Assembly (NCBI GenBank): GCA_016271365.2 | Contig: CM057453.1 | Span: 1,077,205,001 to 1,077,269,000, forward strand | DNA length: 64,000 bases | Reading direction: 5' to 3' | Origin: Neoceratodus forsteri | Lineage: Eukaryota > Chordata > Ceratodontiformes > Ceratodontidae | Part shown: positions 9,886 to 20,534 of the stretch, piece by piece | Layout of the letters: each line of letters begins with the position of its first letter | Numbering within the stretch: the stretch's first letter is position 1 | The notes under the pieces: model-generated | Databases searched by the model: none | The model's input: the letters and a program-made list of their open reading frames with translations, nothing else | What the model was told of the DNA's origin: nothing | Program-made: the position numbers and the translations under genes

Positions 9886-10158
9886 TGTGCTACCTCAGTG
9901 GCCTTGAGCAAGACACATTGCATAGCAGTGAGCTGGTATTGTGCTGTCTGAGTGGCATTAAACAAGCCACATTACGTGGCAGTGAGCAGGTACTATGCTA
10001 TCTCAGTGGCCTTGAGCAAGCCACATTATGTGGCAGTGAGCTGGTACTGTGTTACCTCAGTGGCACTGAACAAGCCACATTGCATGGCAGTAAGATGGCA
10101 CTATGCTGCCTCAGTGGCCTTGAGCAAGCAACTTTGCATAGCAAGAAGATGGTACTGG
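9886..10158. repeat. 54-bp minisatellite, about five copies
   Basis: A 54-bp unit (core CTGTGCTACCTCAGTGGC, then TTGAGCAAGCCACATT) repeats about five times with 80-95 percent identity. Because 54 is a multiple of three, two plus-strand frames stay open across the array and give an 18-residue peptide repeat (CYLSGLEQATL). The frames are a by-product of unit length. I see no promoter, signal or domain that would support a real protein. Confidence 0.85.
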
Positions 10159-10199
10159 GCAGTGCTGTATTGCAACTGTTGCTATAACCTGATCTGTTT

Positions 10200-11395
10200 T
10201 TACTTTAATTTGTAGTGATGTTTCGCACATTGTGGACTAACTGACAATGAAGGCTGATGTGGGCAGTGCAAGACAGGTCTGTCATACACTGGCTGAATGG
10301 GGATACTCAATATCCAAATCATCAGTCCGACAAATGAGACATGTGAGCAATGGACTGTGCCCAATGTAAACAATTAGCATCTGTATTGTTTATTTCAAGA
10401 TGCTGGCCAGTGCGTATTTTGGCAGATATTCATGTTGTGGAACAGTTAGTTTAGGTAATTACAGTGTAATAAAACCTGATCCTGACAGCATTTGTTTTCA
10501 ATAAAACCTGATCCTAGCAGCATTTTTTTCTCCTCAGCAGGATATGCCCTCTCATTTACGAGGCTAAACATGCTAAACAGCTGAAGCAGGTGAAGGCCTG
10601 AATGGAAGCCAACAAAAATGTCTTGGGTGTAGTTTCTGATGAAAAGAGTGCTATAACCATGCAAGACTTCTGCCACATGGCTTTCAGGAAAAAGTGACTC
10701 CTGGTACTGAAACCACAGCCCAAACACCCACAGAAAATACACATCTGGGGTGCCATCTCATGGCAAAGGGCCTGGATCAATACTACTCTTTACTGCCATG
10801 GTGAAGGGTTATTTCTTCAGAGAGGAAATAACCTCCAGTACACTGGTGCCCTTTATACAGCAAATATTTGTGGATATGCATTGGTTTTTCAAAAGTTTAA
10901 TACTGGGATATAGTAATTTACATTAGATGACATCTCTTGTGAGACTCATACAGTATTTCTGTGGACAGTTACTCTGAATTCAGGGCAGTGATATACAGTG
11001 CAGAATGTTTCTGTGAGTTTTATGATATCTTCATTCTTTCTGTTTTTCAGTGTCCCAAAACATGTGACTTCAGGAGTCTATATAAAGAACAAGGATGTAA
11101 ACTGGATCTGGATGCAACCTGGATTGCCAGATCTGAACCCAATAGTGTGGCATTAGATGAAATACTACATTAAAAGGCAGGTAAAACCATGGAATCATGC
11201 GCAGCTCATATCAGACATCATATCAGACACTTCTGGAAGAAAGTGCTAACAGTGGAAGACTGTAACAAATACAGTATATTGACTACCTGAATAAAGTTAT
11301 GCCAGCTGTTTTTTGCATCAGTGTTTGCACCACAGCAATGCACAGAAGATGAAATTAGTATGTTTTCTATGTGAACATTGAATGAAATGAAATTT
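10200..11395 (+). pseudogene. Decayed Tc1/mariner-type transposase
   Basis: Three blocks appear in plus-strand frames, in transposase order. The first is an HTH-like segment near 10250-10345 (ARQVCHTLAEWGYSISKSSVRQM). The second, near 10615-10860, is the catalytic core region (VSDEKSA, KHPQKIHIWGAIS, then a LQYTGALYTA stretch). The third, near 11090-11385, is the C-terminal block (MQPGLPDLNPIVWH, MKYYIKRQVKPWN, DIISD, then a tryptophan-lysine segment). SPDLNPIExxWHELKxYIRRxVKP is the Tc1 family signature around the last catalytic acid. Frameshifts and stops are numerous. Terminal inverted repeats were not found. Confidence 0.65.
10468..10531 (+). repeat. 32-bp tandem duplication
   Basis: Two adjacent near-identical copies of a 32-base unit beginning AATAAAACCTGATCCT are followed by T-rich sequence. 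They lie inside the decayed Tc1 region, between its HTH-like and catalytic blocks, so they probably arose after the element died. Confidence 0.75.
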
Positions 11396-11731
11396 TGCAA
11401 TTCAGATGTGTTTTGCCCTTGCTTTTTGATTCCACATCATTATGATATGATGTTGTAACACTTAGCCGGGCAACATCCGGAGGTGTGATTTCAGGTTTGT
11501 TAATCTGGGCGGTGGGGGGGTGTCAAAGGAACCCAGGTTGATTTAAAATTCTAAACAACAGGTACAGGTTGCTTGGGGGAGGGTATGAAAAGTGCTGTCT
11601 TGAACCACAGACAGGAAAGGTGATTAACAATACATATCACTACAGGGAATTGCAGATGTACAAGAACAGTCGTCCCATACACATGAATTCCTTGTGTGTC
11701 AAAATAGATTAATTATGCTGCTAAATTAATA
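11396..11731. other. Unassigned sequence
   Basis: This stretch holds no recognisable gene. It includes a short G-rich run (near 11508-11520) and ends at the 3' tail of the antisense CR1-b. The right end of the Tc1 remnant probably lies in its first part, but I could not place a terminal repeat. Confidence 0.45.
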
Positions 11732-12076
11732 TTAGAAACATAGAAACATAGACATTTGCTGGCAGAAAAGGACCTCATGGCCCATCCAGTCTTCCCAGTA
11801 TGATCCCCCCATTTCATCTTACATTCTGTAGTCCCTTACCCTCCCTCTCTTATTTAGTCTGATGTAGGTGTCCCAAGCTGTCTTGAATTTGTCCACTGAA
11901 TCTGCCCCCACAACTCATTCTGGCAGCCTGTTCCATGGTCCCACAACCCTCTCAGTGAAGAACTGCTCCTAACATCCCCTCTACATCTACCCCACTCCAG
12001 TTTGAATGCATGTCCCCTATTAGATTTTTTTTACTCATCTTGAAGATGCTACCCACCCTCAACCTGTTTATTCCCT

Positions 12077-13829
12077 TCAAATATTTGAAAGTTCTACCAT
12101 GTCCTCCCTTTCCCTCCTCATCTCCCGTGTGTACAAGTTTAGTTCCTCCAGCTGTTTCTCATATGACCTCTCAAGTAGCCCTTGCACCATCTTGGTTGCT
12201 TTTCTCTGGACCCTCTCCAGCCTGTTCCTGTCCCCTTGTAAATGTGGCCTCCAGAACTGGACCCCATATTCTATATGTGGACTGACCATTATTTTGTAAA
12301 GTGGCATAATCACCTCCCTTCTCTTACTTCCTAAGCCCCTTCCTATGCATGCCAACAGTTTGTTTGCTTTATCTGCTGCCCTGTCACACTGGCTCTGAAC
12401 CTTCATGTTGCCCAAAACAGTGTTCCCCAGGTCCCTTTTCTGTTCTGTTCCCCCAGTTCTCCCCCTTCCCGAGCCAGTATTTCTCTCCTGTGTTTTTATA
12501 ACCTATGTGTAAAATTTTGTATTTTCTTGCATTGAATTGTAGTTGCCACTTTGCTGACCACTCCTCCAGCTTGGCCAGATCCTCCCTCATTCTTTCCACC
12601 CCACACCCAGTGTGTCCACTCTAATACACATCTTTGTGTCATCTGCAAACAGACACACCTTCCCATTTAGGCCTTCCTAAATGTCCTCAATGCATATATT
12701 GAAAAGTGTGGGTCCTAGCATGGACCTCTTGGGAACTACACTCATTACCCTTCCTTCTTTTCAGTGCACCCCATTTACTACCACACTCTGAGTACTCCCC
12801 TTCAACCAATTTTCTACCCAGTTTGTGATCAAGCCCCCCACCCCTTAGCTACTCAGTTTGCTTATTAGCATCCTGTGGGGGACGGTGTCAAAGGCCTTTC
12901 TGAAGTCCAGGTAGGTCACATCCACCCCGTCCCCGATCCCATATCTCCATTACTCTGTCAAAGAAATCAATCATGTTGGTCTGACATGACCTTCCACCTG
13001 TGAACCTATGTTCGTTGTCATCTATGAGGCCCTCCTTCTCTAAAAATTGTACCTGCCTTTCCTTTATATTTCCATTAGCTTTATGACCACAGAGGTGAGA
13101 CTAACCAGGTGGTAGCTTCCTGGCTCCTCCTTTCCTCCCCCCTTGTGTAATCACACTGCATCAGCCCTTTTCCAGTCACCCAGTGCTGGCGGTTCCTGCA
13201 TTAGCTCCTTGAGTACCCTTGGGTGGATTGCATCTCGGCCCATTGCTTTGTCCATCTGCAGTTTTCCTAGTTCCTCCAATACCCTATCCTCCTTAAAGGG
13301 GCTTGTATCCAGTTCCCTTCCTACCTTTCCCCTACTTTTTAGCTCTGGCCCTCTCCCCTCCTCAGCCGTGAAAACGGAGGTGAAGTAGTCATTCATAAAA
13401 TTTGTCTTTTCCTCTTCCCCTTCTACAAGATCTCCCCCAACCCTTGAGCTTCATAATCCCCTGCTTGCCTTTCCTTCTGTCACTTACATTCCTGAAAAAA
13501 CTCTTCTCACCCCATTTTGCCTCTCTCGCTATTTTCTCCTCCATTTCTGCCTTAGCCATTCTGACTAATTTTGTAGCTTCCTTTAGTGTCTCCCTGCAAG
13601 CTTCTTTATTGGCCATCCCCTGGGAGGGTGTGTATGCCCCGAACACCTTCTTTTTCTCCCTGACTGCTTCCCTTACTTCTGTTGTGAACCAAAGTGGTTT
13701 CCTTCCTTTCGTATTCTTGCTCACACGCCTGATACATTTCTCTGTCACCTGCAAAATTCCCTTTTCAATTCCCCCCACAGCTCCTCTATATCTTCCAAGT
13801 TTTCCTCCCCTCCAGTTCCTTTCACACAA
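12077..13829 (-). pseudogene. CR1-b reverse transcriptase
   Basis: Minus-strand blocks in order begin with a long basic linker frame (13829-13389; REAVREKKKVFGAY, then EKSFFRNVSDRRKGKQG). Then come NDYFTSVFTAEEG and DKAMGRDAIHPRVLKEL (13396-13151), YLDFRKAFDTV (about 12880-12915), a degraded GVPQGS block (about 12720-12755) and FADDTK (about 12633-12650). After these come KLEEWSAKWQLQFNARK (12599-12384) and SPHIEYGVQFWRPHL with the conserved C-terminus (12415-12077). Both catalytic aspartates of FADD are present. Frame changes occur between most blocks. The function in the parent element is target-primed reverse transcription. Confidence 0.85.
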
Positions 13830-13830
13830 T

Positions 13831-14640
13831 TTATTTCATTTCCCGAAGAGATGCTTTCCTGAAGTCCAGTTCCCTAGTGGTGGATTTGCTCTTAACTGAT
13901 CCCATCCGAAGGCTAAACCTTACCATCCTATGGTCACTGTCGCCCAAGTTTTCCCCAACTTCTAACTCCTCCACACTATCCTCATTTATCATAATCAGGT
14001 CCAGTATGGCCCCTCCCCTAGTTGGTTCTTTGACTAGTCGGTGAATGAATGCTTTCTGCATGGACTCCAGCAGCTCCCTGCTCCTTTCTGATGATGCTGC
14101 TGTCAGGATTCCCCAGTCCATATCTGGAAGATTTACATCTCCCACTACCACAATTTCTCCTTTGCTGGCCATCCTGTGTTTCCTTGACCATCTCCCTATT
14201 CACTTCCTCCTCTTCATTTGGCTGTCTATAGACCACCTGTCCTTACTGCCTCCCCCATCCTCTTACTTAGTGTGACCCATAGGATCTCCACTGATCCTTG
14301 CCCATCCCCGCTTACTGTTATCATTACCCCATTTCTCATGTACAGGGCTACCCCTTTCCCCCTTTTTCCTTTCCTGTCTCTCTTGTAGAGACCATACCCC
14401 AGTATTTACACCTCCCAACTGTGGTTTTCTGTCCACCATGTCTCAGTAACCACTATTAGAGCTAGGTTGTCCACCCCCACCACTGCCTCCAGGTCCCCTA
14501 TCTTATTTCCCAGACTCCTAGTGTTTGCCAGCAGTCCCTTCCACCAACCTCCCCTCCTCCATTCTCTTTGCTACTTTTGTCTCCTGCCCCCAGTTTTGGG
14601 GGAGTGTGAGTTAGGTAAGTTCTACCAGCCACTTTTTCTG
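13831..14640 (-). pseudogene. CR1-b APE-type endonuclease
   Basis: Upstream blocks (about 14350-14470) give VVTETWWTENH and GYGLYKRDRKGKRGKGVALY. The 113-codon frame at 14172-13831 carries VVGDVNLPDMDW, then GAILDLIM, then GDSDHRMVRFSL. These are the E, D-x-N and SDH catalytic blocks of apurinic-like endonucleases that nick the target site. All three key blocks are visible, but a frameshift and a stop near 14236-14200 separate the halves. Confidence 0.8.
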
Positions 14641-14670
14641 GATCACCCTTAGCTTTGCACTCCCCCTTTC

Positions 14671-15950
14671 CTAGTTTAAAACATCCCCCAGTATTCCATC
14701 TATGTATTCCTGCAGTTTCTCCTTTAGCAGTCTAGCCCCCTTGTCATTTATATGCAGCCTGTCCTTTGCGTACAGGTGCTCATCCACCCAGGTGTTACCC
14801 CAATCTCCTAAACATTTGTAACCCTCCCTTTTGCACCACTGCCTCAGCCAGTGGTTAAAATCCTTGATTCTCAGCTGCCTAGCCATGCTGGCACAGTGCA
14901 TGGGCAAGACTTCTGAAAAAGCAGTGGAACTGACTAACCCTTTACACCCCCCCGCTAGCTTCATGAATCTCCTCTGCACCTCCTCCATATCCTCCCTGAC
15001 CAAGTCATTTGTTCCATGGCATAAAATTAGGTGTGGTTTACCACCAATTAGCCTAATGCTTTCTTTGATTCTCGGAAGTGCCCTGCTCGCCTACATTCCT
15101 GGATCACAAAAACTAATCTCCCCTTAAATGACACCCCCTTTCTCAACCAACGGATCCCCTTTATAATTAAGTCCCCATATAGTATCACCAGTTTTGTATT
15201 TACTAACTCTGAGGATGCCTCCGTAACCCTTCTGTGGCTTGTTTTCAATTTCTCTATGCTTCCACCCTGGCCTCCCTCTATCCCCACCCCTACACCTGCT
15301 ATCCCTTTATTCCTGTCCTTCTCTATGATACCCTGCCACCTCTATCCTCCCCTTCTTGCCACTACCATTCCCCCCACTTTGGATATCATCCCTTACATAA
15401 TCACCAATGCAGTGTCCCCTCTCCTGCCTTTTCCCCTCCCTCTTCATCATTCTCTTCTGCACCTTTCCCATCCCCCCTCCTGCCTTTGGCAGCAATTCCC
15501 CATCACTGTATGTTCTTTCTTTCCTTAATTGTGTCACCCTGCCACTCTTTTCTTATGCCTCACTGTGAGTTCTTCCTGTACCTCTGGATCTGTCCATTTT
15601 TTGCAGTCCTGCTACCTGTTTTCTTTAGAACCCCTTCCCTCCTCCTGTTCTAGCAGCCTGACCACGGGCCAGTATATGTTTGAACCCTCTGTATATCTTA
15701 TTACATTGTCACTTGCCTACGTGCCTGTTGTGCCTTCTTCCCCTGTCCTGGCTCCTCTCCCCACAAGCCACTAGTATGGCCCACCCTTTCATCTCCTGTT
15801 CTTTCAGATCTCCTGACTCCTATCTTGTAAACCTTCCCCTGTCCTCCTTTCCATTTCCCTTCTTAGCTATGTCAGTTCATCTTCCAGGCTCTCAAACCTC
15901 TGACAAACTGGGTGCTCTCCCAACCTCCACAAAGTGTTCATGAATACAGC
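14671..15950 (-). pseudogene. CR1-b ORF1 with SGNH/esterase-like domain
   Basis: The minus-strand frame at 15287-15048 has VILYGDLIIKGI, where CR1 esterase domains normally have a GDS nucleophile block. Next (about 15040-15000) comes CHGTNDLV, the GTND oxyanion block. The 110-codon frame at 15003-14671 ends with DRLHINDKGARLL, the D-x-x-H block. An ORF1 esterase is established for CR1 LINEs, where it may act on membrane lipids or assist the ribonucleoprotein. Here the nucleophile serine is leucine, so the domain would be catalytically dead. The N-terminal part (15950-15290) is frame-broken and unresolved, with a possible coiled-coil segment near 15860. Confidence 0.7.
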
Positions 15951-16330
15951 TGCCCCACATCTATTACACTCCACTATCCTCCCTCTTCTGGGTTCTCAGC
16001 TCCCCACCTTCCTCTAATCTACCCCATCCACTGCCACTGATCCTCTTCCTGGCATATCCCTGTACTCTGCCTCACCTCCCTCTATGATTCTCTCCCCCAG
16101 TCCATTCTATCCCTTCTGTCCTGTGCCACATTTGTGCCAAGCTCCCTAGAAAGGCCCTATGTAGCAAAGTCAAAGAGTAGTTGTCTCAAAGCAGTTGTAT
16201 CCCACACATTTGAAAGCAGGTTAGTCCCTAATTTGCAGTTTTCGCTATCTCAACCCCTAACCTCAGGAAGCCCCTGGAGCTTTAAACTTCCTTAGTATTT
16301 AACAATTCAACCTGAAAGCCATCCCTTAGC

Positions 16331-16510
16331 ATTTAAATAAATTCAGGATGAAATCACAGACACAGTACCCATAAAAGTCTCAGGTGCCCCATTTAAACAA
16401 ATTCAGCATGAAGTCACAGTCACAGTACTCATAAACGTCTCAGATGCCCCATTTAAACAAATTCAGCATGAAATCACAGTCACAGTACCCATAAAATTCA
16501 CCAGTGCCTG
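16331..16510. repeat. 60-bp minisatellite, three copies
   Basis: The unit begins ATTTAAACAAATTCAGCATG and continues through CACAGTCACAGTACCCATAAA. Copies start at 16331, 16391 and 16451, giving a period of exactly 60 bases, and a decayed partial copy follows. It lies about 160 bases beyond the apparent 5' end of the antisense CR1-b. It could be a CR1 promoter repeat or an independent minisatellite. Confidence 0.85.
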
Positions 16511-16850
16511 ATAAAAGTCACAGTACCTTAAGTGATTCGGTTATCATCAGACCTTCTCCACAAAGGTAGCAGCTACTTTACCTCATTTTAATATTAAACT
16601 GAATTGGACTGTCCTGGATAATGAGTTTTGTCTTCATTTTGCCAAGCAACAAGCACATTCCTGCCCCCTCTGTGGCTCCTTTGCTGATTTCACCTTTCTC
16701 TGCCCTTTTGTCAGTCTTTGGGATTCCCTCATTGTCCACTCCAGCTAGGAAGGATACATCAGCCAGATCAGCTCCTTCTTCCTTTTCTTCTTCAAGATTG
16801 ACCCACATGATTACTAATCCTAACGCTTTCACACAACCCAACTTGGATAG
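16511..16850. other. Unassigned sequence between minisatellite and DIRS-type fragment
   Basis: The plus-strand open frame at 16621-16893 (90 codons, serine- and proline-rich) runs into the zinc-knuckle-like block of the next element. It may be its degraded N-terminal protein. On its own it has no identifiable domain. Confidence 0.35.
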
Positions 16851-17189
16851 ACAAGGCAGACAAATATGTGGGAAACAAGCCTATTTGCAGTAACTTCAAT
16901 GACAAAGGATTCTCTGGCTCTGGCTGTCAGTTTCTTCATATCTGCATTTTCTGTGGCATTGCACATGCTAGACTCATTTGTTCAAAAATGTCTTGCTCTA
17001 AACAATAACAATCATTGCATTCCTCTACCCACATTATCTCATTGAGGCCTCAAGATGCCTTTAGGTGGCAGCAGAAAAGATATTCCTGTGGTCTTTAATG
17101 CCTCCAGATGTCCTGCACTTTGTGCTTCTGAGTACTTAGGACGTATGAGGACATCACTGCTTATAACTTAAATATTTCACAAACTGAAG

Positions 17190-17700
17190 TGAGTAGAATT
17201 GACTACATAGCACCTTTGGAAAGGTAATTGTATGCTGAACAATTTTGCCACTGATACTTAGTGTCTGTCATGTATACTTTAGAAAATATTCACTTTTTTG
17301 TTTGGCATGGTGTGTATGGCTGACTTGTCTCTCATGCTTCACCTTACCACCTTGAATAAAATGGAAAAAAAAACATGTATCATATTAGAAAAATTGCTTT
17401 TTAGTACAAAATTAGTTTTGTACCTCCATCTAATGTATGCATGCTTACTTTGGTGTTGATATGTTAAATATGTTACCACAAAAAATAGTTTACGTTGCCT
17501 TATTTTATTGAAAAAAAACAACATTGTTTGCTATTTCAACCACAATAGAAAAAATAGGAACTACTTCTAATTAATTGCATAGCACTGTTGGAAAGGTAAT
17601 TTTGTGCTGCACAACTTTGCCCTCATACTTTGTGTGTAGCACTTATGGTTCATGAGGTATTCACATTTGTTTGTGGCATGCTGATTATGGCTTGATTTTG
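17190..17700 (+). repeat. Direct repeat pair of about 140 bp, about 370 bp apart
   Basis: 17190-17330 and 17560-17700 share a series of blocks: TAGCAC, TTGGAAAGGTAATT, CTG.ACAA.TTTGCC, then a CATAC / GTG..TGT run, then TATTCAC and TTTGT.TGGCATG. Identity by eye is roughly 75-80 percent. The sequence between and around them is AT-rich with no coding signal. It interrupts the DIRS-B fragment and may be a non-autonomous element with repeated ends. Confidence 0.55.
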
Positions 17701-17877
17701 CTCAGAAAGCTTCAGGTTGCACTGTTAAAAGTATATAACCCACAAGTGGTGGAACTCTCAAAGTGCTCCTGAGACCACAGTGAGTTAATGTACACACCTT
17801 AGCTCAAGTTCTAGCCTCCCATCCTTCACACTCATTGGTGGACTTGTTTCATTTCTGTTTTCTCAGAATGTTTCCAT

Positions 17878-18740
17878 ATGGGCATTACAGTACTTCCCTC
17901 CATTTCATTCATAGGTAAGATTTTACAATCCACTTTAAAGGAACCCAAAGTCATTCAGCAACATTTGAAAAAAAGAACTACAAAATGGATTTCTCCTTGG
18001 CCCTTTTATGTATCTGTTGTTTCCCTTCTATCAGAGAGCCCTAGCAGTGTCACTACCAAAATGTTTTCAGGCAAGAAATCACTGATCTTTGATTTATCAG
18101 CTCCTCATTTAAAATCCAATCCTAGCATCAATTTGCTGATTCCATCTGATGAGTACTGTCTTTTGTATGCCCATACTGATGATGCCATTACCATCATTAA
18201 GTGATTCAGCCCTGGTTTCTGGCTTTCAAAGGTGGACATTTCAGATGCATTTAAACTGCAGCTCATTCATCCATCTCTGTGGCATCTCTATGGTATCAAA
18301 TGAGAAGATCACTACTACTTCATCATTCATCTAACCTTTGCTTGTAAAAGTAGTCCAAAATTATTCAACATGTTTTCCAAGACACTTTGATGGATGCTGC
18401 AGAATGTTTGTCACCATCCAGCTGTGATTAATCTTCTAGACAACTTCCTGCTAATTGATCCTCTTGATTCACCTCCTGCTGCTGTCATCACCACACTCAT
18501 CTGACTTTTTCAAGAATAAATGGTGCCTCTTTCTGAAGAAAAAATGCTTGGTCCATCTACATCCATCAGATTTCTTGGTATTGAACTGGACATGACATGC
18601 ACGGAAGCCAGATTGCCTCCTGATAAACTGCACAGGAGTCAAGCCCTCATGGAATACTTTTCTGTTTGCTCCTTCTGTGCTGAAACAAGAACAGGAAATC
18701 AGACAAGCTTTTAGGATGATTCTTCTTAGTATGCACAAAA
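17878..18740 (+). pseudogene. DIRS-B reverse transcriptase, frame-broken
   Basis: The 108-codon frame at 17878-18204 ends with FDLSAPHLKSNPSINLLIPS, then DEYCLLYAHTDDAITIIK. This is the region before and including RT motif A of DIRS-type RTs. Later frames give FQMHLNCSSFIHLCGI, then a finger/palm block (VINLLDNFLLIDPLDSPP near 18425-18475), then 18520-18714 (GPSTSIRFLGIELDMTC and ARLPPDKLHRSQALMEYFSV). The active site reads L-L-D-N (18433-18444) instead of LLDD. At least three frameshifts and several stops are present. Confidence 0.65.
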
Positions 18741-19373
18741 GAAGGGCAGTTCAGTAGCATTGTTTCCGCAGAGGTTTCCTCCACAGGGTTATTTTCCTTG
18801 CCTGCATGCTACTGCTCACAGTTTCAGTGAGATGGAAGAGGCAATTTTTTTTAATTTTTATTTATTAGGGCTAGGATTACAATACCTTGGAGCCAGGGCT
18901 CTTTTACAAAGGTTCCCTGTCAGGTTACAATTCAAAACATAAGACATATAAGTCAGATTACAAATTCAATACATAAGAAGAAGTTACAAAAGTGTAAGCT
19001 AAACAGAGTTACAAAGCATCTGAGAAACAAAACAAGTTTTGGAGGCTAGGTTACAAGGAGATAGCAGATGAGGTGCAGAGAGGATAGAGGACAAGACAGA
19101 GGAAGAGTAGAGGGGGTGGAGAGCTATAGAGGAGGAGTGCAGCCAGAGGCATTGTCATAGACATAACTTGGGGAAGTGTGTGCTAAAGGGTAACCAAGTG
19201 CTAATAGGAGACAGAACTGCATAAGGTTAGGGAAATATTCCTGGGGTCAGCTAGTGGAGGCAGTCACAGGAGCTAGAGGCAGTGAGAGAGAGGCACAGCC
19301 TTGATTTAAATGCACCAAGGGTAGGAGTGGAGGAGATGTAACTGTTTAGACCATTTAGCCAGCTGGGTGCCCT

Positions 19374-20224
19374 TTAGGAAAAAGATCTGTGACCTTGTGA
19401 GGTATGACAATGTGGAACCTGCAGGAGCTGTGATTCAGACCCCCTGTTTGAGCAGGGGTTACTGCTAGGGTGCAGGAATGCACACACTCCAGGGGGCGCA
19501 AGGTCCATAGTTATTTTCTTCACCATGGTGCAGGTTAGGTACTTTATCCTACTGGTGAGTTGCATCCATCCAGTTTGTGCATACAGGTTGCACGTATTTG
19601 TGAGGTAGTAGGATCCAGTTAGAAGTTGAAAGGCCTTATTGAGGGTGGTGGATATGCGTCTAAAAGTGGTAGCGGGGGCAGAGCCATAGATGATAAGCCC
19701 ATAGTCATTAATGGAGAAAACAGAGCTCTGCATGGTGACAGTCAGGGCTTCTGGGGTAAGATGTTGCCTATGCCAGAAGAGAAGGCCAAGGTGAGTATTT
19801 GTTGCTTTGGCTACAGAGTCAATGTGGGCACTGTAAGTTAGATGAGGGTCTAGAGTGATCCCAAGGTACTAAAAGGCTTTAACCTATTCCAGAGTGACTC
19901 CAGGACTGGTTTTGATGGATAGGGGGAGCAGCTTTTGCTTGTTATGAGAGCTGATGGACATCAAAGACTTTGTTTTCTTATTACTGAGGACCAGACTGTG
20001 ATTTGAGAACCAATTTTCAACAGATGTGAAGCCAAGCTGAAGATCATCTTGTAGATGCTTAGGATCCTTGTGGGAGGCAAGAATTACAGCATCATCTGCA
20101 TAGAGGATGATTGTTTCAGAGCAAGAATTTGGAAGGGATTTCAGGAACAAGTTGAATAGTAGGTGGCCCAGAATGGATCCCTGGGGGACACCTGAGTGAA
20201 CAGGCCTAGTATCAGAGAGGACAT
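19374..20224 (-). pseudogene. L2-B reverse transcriptase, C-terminal half
   Basis: The minus-strand reading from 20224 gives VHSGVPQGSILGHLLFNLF, then YADDAVILASHKDPKHLQ with both aspartates intact. The 88-codon frame at 20150-19884 continues through VENWFSNHSLVLSNKKT. The frame at 19733-19374 contains INDYGLIIYGSA and LNKAFQLLTG, the connection and C-terminal domain. A frameshift lies between 19884 and 19733. Confidence 0.75.
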
Positions 20225-20534
20225 CTGCAGTTTTTATGTTGGCTCATGTGTGCGCATCAGCCAACATATTGCATTAGTAGCAGATTTGGAGGTGTGGTCA
20301 CTGTGGGTGAATACAGGGCACACATCACTAGGTGCATCCCTCATTCCCCAATAAGCCAGCATGCAGGCACCACACCAGCAATACTTAATGAGGTGAGCAC
20401 ATCTGAGAAAAGGTCCACTGCAATGAGAGCCAAACTCGTCAAGCATTGGCACCAGAACATGCCTCCTGATGTGCCCTTGCTGATGAAGTACTTTCCTAAA
20501 CATGGTGGCACTGACTGCTGCAGCCACTTCATTT

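Larger units (their letters stand above)
11732..16170 (-). mobile_element. Near full-length CR1-type LINE (CR1-b), antisense
   Basis: Read on the minus strand this ~4.4-kb copy has ORF1 with an SGNH/esterase-type domain, APE endonuclease, reverse transcriptase, the conserved C-terminus and a 3' UTR. The UTR ends in two copies of the CTATGTTT-type octamer at 11733-11755. That is the full canonical CR1 layout. Many frameshifts and stops mean it is dead. The 5' boundary near 16170 is judged from the end of ORF1-like sequence, and a 60-bp minisatellite begins about 160 bases further out. No target duplication could be defined. Confidence 0.85.
16850..18840 (+). mobile_element. DIRS-superfamily (YR retrotransposon-like) fragment (DIRS-B)
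   Basis: The plus strand carries two related parts. Near 16870-17000 is a Cys/His-rich segment (KPICSNFNDKGFSGSGCQFL, then HICIFCGIAHARLIC), a conserved motif in vertebrate DIRS/Ngaro-like polyproteins. From 17878 to 18760 is a reverse transcriptase (IFDLSAPH, then LLDNFLLIDP, then EEKMLGPSTSIRFLGIELD, then EARLPPDKLHR). Between them, 17000-17880 is AT-rich sequence with a direct repeat and is probably a later insertion. The 3' half (RNase H, recombinase) is missing, cut off where L2-B begins. Confidence 0.65.

Noticed and set aside
9801..10187. 128-codon frame with an 18-residue peptide repeat
   Set aside because: It is the translation of a 54-bp minisatellite. A second frame is equally open, and the repeat unit being divisible by three explains both.
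13402..13899. 165-codon plus-strand frame rich in F, P, L and S
   Set aside because: It is the complement of the CR1-b pre-RT linker on the minus strand, which has recognisable CR1 motifs. The plus-strand composition is typical of a shadow frame.
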